Of a DNA stretch of 27,946 nt, positions 25,706 through 27,946 are shown piece after piece (the stretch's first letter is position 1; the number at the start of each line of letters is the position of its first letter). Both the position numbers and the translations under genes were made by a program. The stretch is from positions 1,820-29,765 of the forward strand of contig JAHYZB010000005.1 of assembly GCA_019424645.1 (NCBI GenBank). Direction: 5' to 3'. This DNA comes from Oxalobacter formigenes. GTDB lineage: Bacteria; Pseudomonadota; Gammaproteobacteria; Burkholderiales; Burkholderiaceae_D. The notes beneath the pieces are model-generated. The model did no database searches and was not told where the DNA came from. It worked only from the letters and a program-made list of their open reading frames with translations.

Positions 25706-27007
25706 TCAGCCTTTGAACGGATGACGCAAAACAAGCGTTTCTTCGCGGTCAGGACCGGTTGAAACCATATCGACCGGTTTGCCGACCCGTTCTTCAATCC
25801 GTTTGATATAAGCCTGTGCATTGGCTGGCAACGCATCCATCGATTTCGTACCGATGGTATTTTCTGTCCAGCCCGGCATTTCCTCATAAATCGGTTCGCA
25901 ACGGGAAGCGTCTTCACCGTTGGACGGGAAAATCGAAATTTCCTTGCCATCCATTTTGTAACCGACACAGATTTTGATCGTTTCCAGACCATCCAGGACA
26001 TCCAGTTTGGTCAGACACAAGCCACTCAATCCATTCAATTGCGCGGAACGACGCAGCAATGCTGCATCGAACCAGCCGCAACGACGTGGACGGCCTGTCA
26101 CCGTTCCGAACTCCATGCCGACGACGGACAAATGTTTGCCGACGCCTTCTTCCGTTGACAACTCCGACGGAAATGGACCGGAACCGACACGGGTCGTATA
26201 CACCTTGGTAATGCCCAGAATGTAGTTCAGCATGCCAGGCCCGATACCGGCGCCTGCTGCGGCATTGCCTGCCACGCAGTTACTGGAGGTGACGTAAGGA
26301 TAGGTACCGTGATCGACATCAAGCAGGCTGCCCTGTGCGCCTTCAAAGAGAAGGTTCGAACCGGATTCATAGGCACGGTTCAGCGCAGTCGATACATCGG
26401 CGATCAACGGTTTGATACGCGGGATGATAGCCAGCGTATCGTTCAGTGTTTTCTGGTAACTGACCGGTTCTACCTTGAGGTAATTTTCAAGAACAAAATT
26501 ATGGTAATCCATGTTCTCTTTGAGTTTTTCCGCAAAGACTTCCGGATTCAGCAGGTCGGCAACACGGATGGCACGACGCGCAACCTTGTCTTCGTATGCC
26601 GGACCGATGCCCTTGCCGGTGGTCCCGATCTTGGCATCACCGCGTCTCAATTCACGGGCAAGATCCAGAGCGACGTGGTAAGGAAGAATGACCGGACAGG
26701 CGTCGGAAATTTTAAGACGGGAAGTGACTTCAATGCCGACGGCTTCCAGTTTGTCGATTTCCCTTAACAGGTCAGGAAGGGAAAGGACACAGCCATTGCC
26801 GATGTAACAGGCGACTCCGGGGCGCATGAGGCCGGACGGGATCAGCTTCAATGCCGTTTTTTGTCCGCCGATGACCAGTGTATGTCCGGCATTATGGCCG
26901 CCCTGAAAGCGGACAACACCTTGTGCATGATCCGTCAACCAGTCGACGACCTTGCCTTTTCCTTCATCACCCCATTGAGTACCGACTACTATTACGTTTC
27001 TGGCCAT
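25706..27007 (-). CDS. purA: Adenylosuccinate synthetase
   Basis: Joins IMP and aspartate with GTP, the first committed step to AMP. The 433-residue product has the P-loop-like GDEGKGK at 13-19 with the catalytic aspartate Asp14, and GHNAGHT at 37-43 with catalytic His42. The IMP-binding run TTGKGIGPAYEDK and the later GRPRRCGWFD and TKLDVLDGL motifs are also present. Length and motifs match the family. It begins 6 bp after the hisZ stop, the usual beta-proteobacterial pairing, and ends near a strong shared terminator. Confidence 0.97.
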   Translation of the reverse strand: MARNVIVVGTQWGDEGKGKVVDWLTDHAQGVVRFQGGHNAGHTLVIGGQKTALKLIPSGLMRPGVACYIGNGCVLSLPDLLREIDKLEAVGIEVTSRLKISDACPVILPYHVALDLARELRRGDAKIGTTGKGIGPAYEDKVARRAIRVADLLNPEVFAEKLKENMDYHNFVLENYLKVEPVSYQKTLNDTLAIIPRIKPLIADVSTALNRAYESGSNLLFEGAQGSLLDVDHGTYPYVTSSNCVAGNAAAGAGIGPGMLNYILGITKVYTTRVGSGPFPSELSTEEGVGKHLSVVGMEFGTVTGRPRRCGWFDAALLRRSAQLNGLSGLCLTKLDVLDGLETIKICVGYKMDGKEISIFPSNGEDASRCEPIYEEMPGWTENTIGTKSMDALPANAQAYIKRIEERVGKPVDMVSTGPDREETLVLRHPFKG

Positions 27008-27013
27008 ATCTTT

Positions 27014-27946
27014 TTACTCATCTTTACTAACAGTTTTCACAATCCAGTTTCCGTTTTCGACTTCGCAAACCAGCTCGCGATCGCAAACGAATTCGTCATG
27101 TTCGGATTTGGCGCCCGGCAGTTCAAAAACGACCAGTTCACCCGATTTTCTCAATTCCCTGATTGCCTCACGGCATTTTTCATCATTATTCCACGGCGCA
27201 AGTATCGCATGCCGTTTTTCTGGCGCAGGCAACAGTCTTGCCAGTTCACGCAAATCCATGGAAAAACCTGTTGCCGGACGGGAACGCCCGAAAGCTTCGG
27301 CAACATGATCGTAACGGCCGCCACGCGCCAGCGCATTCGGCAATCCCGGAACATACGCGGCAAACATGACGCCACTGTGGTAATGGTATCCATGCATATC
27401 CGCCAGATCGATTGTAACCCGACCGCAGTCTGCCTGACCAGCCAGAAATTCCAGTTCACTCAATGCCTTTTCGATTCCCTCGTTTTCAGGAAGGACTTTT
27501 CTGGCTTCTTTCAACACATTAATGTCACCATACATATCCGGTAGTGCCAGCAGGGCGTTGCGGGTATCTTCATGAAAACCTTTGGTCAGCTCGGTCAATC
27601 CCGGCATATCCTTGGTTTCCAGCAGGTCAAACAGTTGTGCCTCGAATATCTGGGCAAGCGGATCGGTTGCGATCAGGGCTTTCAGGACCCCGACGTGACT
27701 CAGATCCAGACAGACACCGGTAATATTGGCCGCTTTCAGGGAAGTCAGTGCCAGATCCTGAATTTCGGCGTCGGCTTCAATGCCCGGATAGCCGAAAATT
27801 TCGGCACCGATCTGCAAAGGCTCGCGGGTAGCCTGCAATCCGGATGGACGGGTATGCAGAATACTGCCTGCATAGCATAAACGGGTAACCGCATTACGGT
27901 TCAAAAGATTGGCATCAATACGGGCTACCTGTGTTGTCATATCGGC
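27014..27946 (-). CDS. hisZ: ATP phosphoribosyltransferase regulatory subunit, 5' end outside window
   Basis: Class II aminoacyl-tRNA-synthetase-like regulatory partner of the short form of HisG, at the first step of histidine synthesis. The visible 310 codons contain QVARIDANLLNR, TRLCYAGSILHTRP, REPLQIGAEIFG and the later ALARGGRYDHVAEAFGR, all HisZ features. The frame stays open to the window edge (Ala-Asp precede the internal ATG at 27940). Relatives carry about 75-90 more residues before this point, so 27940 is not the start. purA follows after 6 bp. Confidence 0.94.
   Translation of the reverse strand, partial: ADMTTQVARIDANLLNRNAVTRLCYAGSILHTRPSGLQATREPLQIGAEIFGYPGIEADAEIQDLALTSLKAANITGVCLDLSHVGVLKALIATDPLAQIFEAQLFDLLETKDMPGLTELTKGFHEDTRNALLALPDMYGDINVLKEARKVLPENEGIEKALSELEFLAGQADCGRVTIDLADMHGYHYHSGVMFAAYVPGLPNALARGGRYDHVAEAFGRSRPATGFSMDLRELARLLPAPEKRHAILAPWNNDEKCREAIRELRKSGELVVFELPGAKSEHDEFVCDRELVCEVENGNWIVKTVSKDE

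Noticed and set aside
27940..27940. ATG as the start of hisZ
   Set aside because: The frame continues to the window edge, and relatives have conserved sequence upstream of this methionine, so the gene is simply cut by the window.
1..27946. CRISPR array, insertion sequence, prophage or toxin-antitoxin pair
   Set aside because: No regularly spaced repeats, transposase, integrase or terminal repeats were seen; the gene content is core chromosomal apart from the fmd cluster and two uncharacterised proteins.

Overview
The window is an ordinary, gene-dense stretch of bacterial chromosome, most likely from the Betaproteobacteria (order Burkholderiales, family Oxalobacteraceae). A member of the genus Oxalobacter is my best guess. 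The reasons are the hisZ-purA pair, the smc-zipA-ligA order, a proteobacterial DnaE with a degenerate PHP metal site, moderate base composition, and a formamidase cluster that yields formate and ammonia. The family is inferred from protein style and gene order; the genus is a weaker guess.

Layout. Positions 1-3485 carry, on the minus strand, a DEAD-box RNA helicase (RhlE-like) followed by the N-terminal 671 codons of dnaE, which runs off the left edge. Positions 3852-6386 hold two plus-strand membrane proteins: a BASS-family transporter and a DUF389 protein. Positions 6387-9047 are the most distinctive region. A long, potentially structured leader precedes fmdA (formamidase), fmdB (zinc ribbon) and an AmiS/UreI-type amide/urea channel; hairpins lie in both intercistronic gaps and a strong terminator closes the unit. 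Positions 9068-11604 hold an unrecognised minus-strand protein, a YnaI-like MscS channel and a small exported protein built of three basic 31-residue repeats. A tRNA-Ser(CGA) gene on the minus strand diverges from a plus-strand map-glnD-rRNA pseudouridine synthase cluster (11904-16056). Facing it, a minus-strand run smc-zipA-ligA-galU-def (24211 down to 16093) is packed with gaps or overlaps of only a few bases. pbpG (PBP7-type endopeptidase) diverges from smc, and purA plus a 5'-truncated hisZ close the window on the minus strand.

How the genes work together. The fmd cluster looks like a self-contained amide-nitrogen module: the channel admits short amides or urea, and the amidase releases ammonia and formate. 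glnD senses nitrogen status through PII uridylylation. map and def, in separate units, together carry out N-terminal protein maturation. smc, zipA and ligA serve chromosome condensation, division and DNA joining. galU and pbpG serve the envelope, and purA and hisZ serve purine and histidine synthesis.

I see no CRISPR array, insertion sequence, prophage or defence island. I did not find a convincing new multi-gene system. The items most worth a second look are the fmdA leader RNA, the complementary hairpins flanking fmdB, the 31-residue-repeat exported protein and the unrecognised 178-residue protein.
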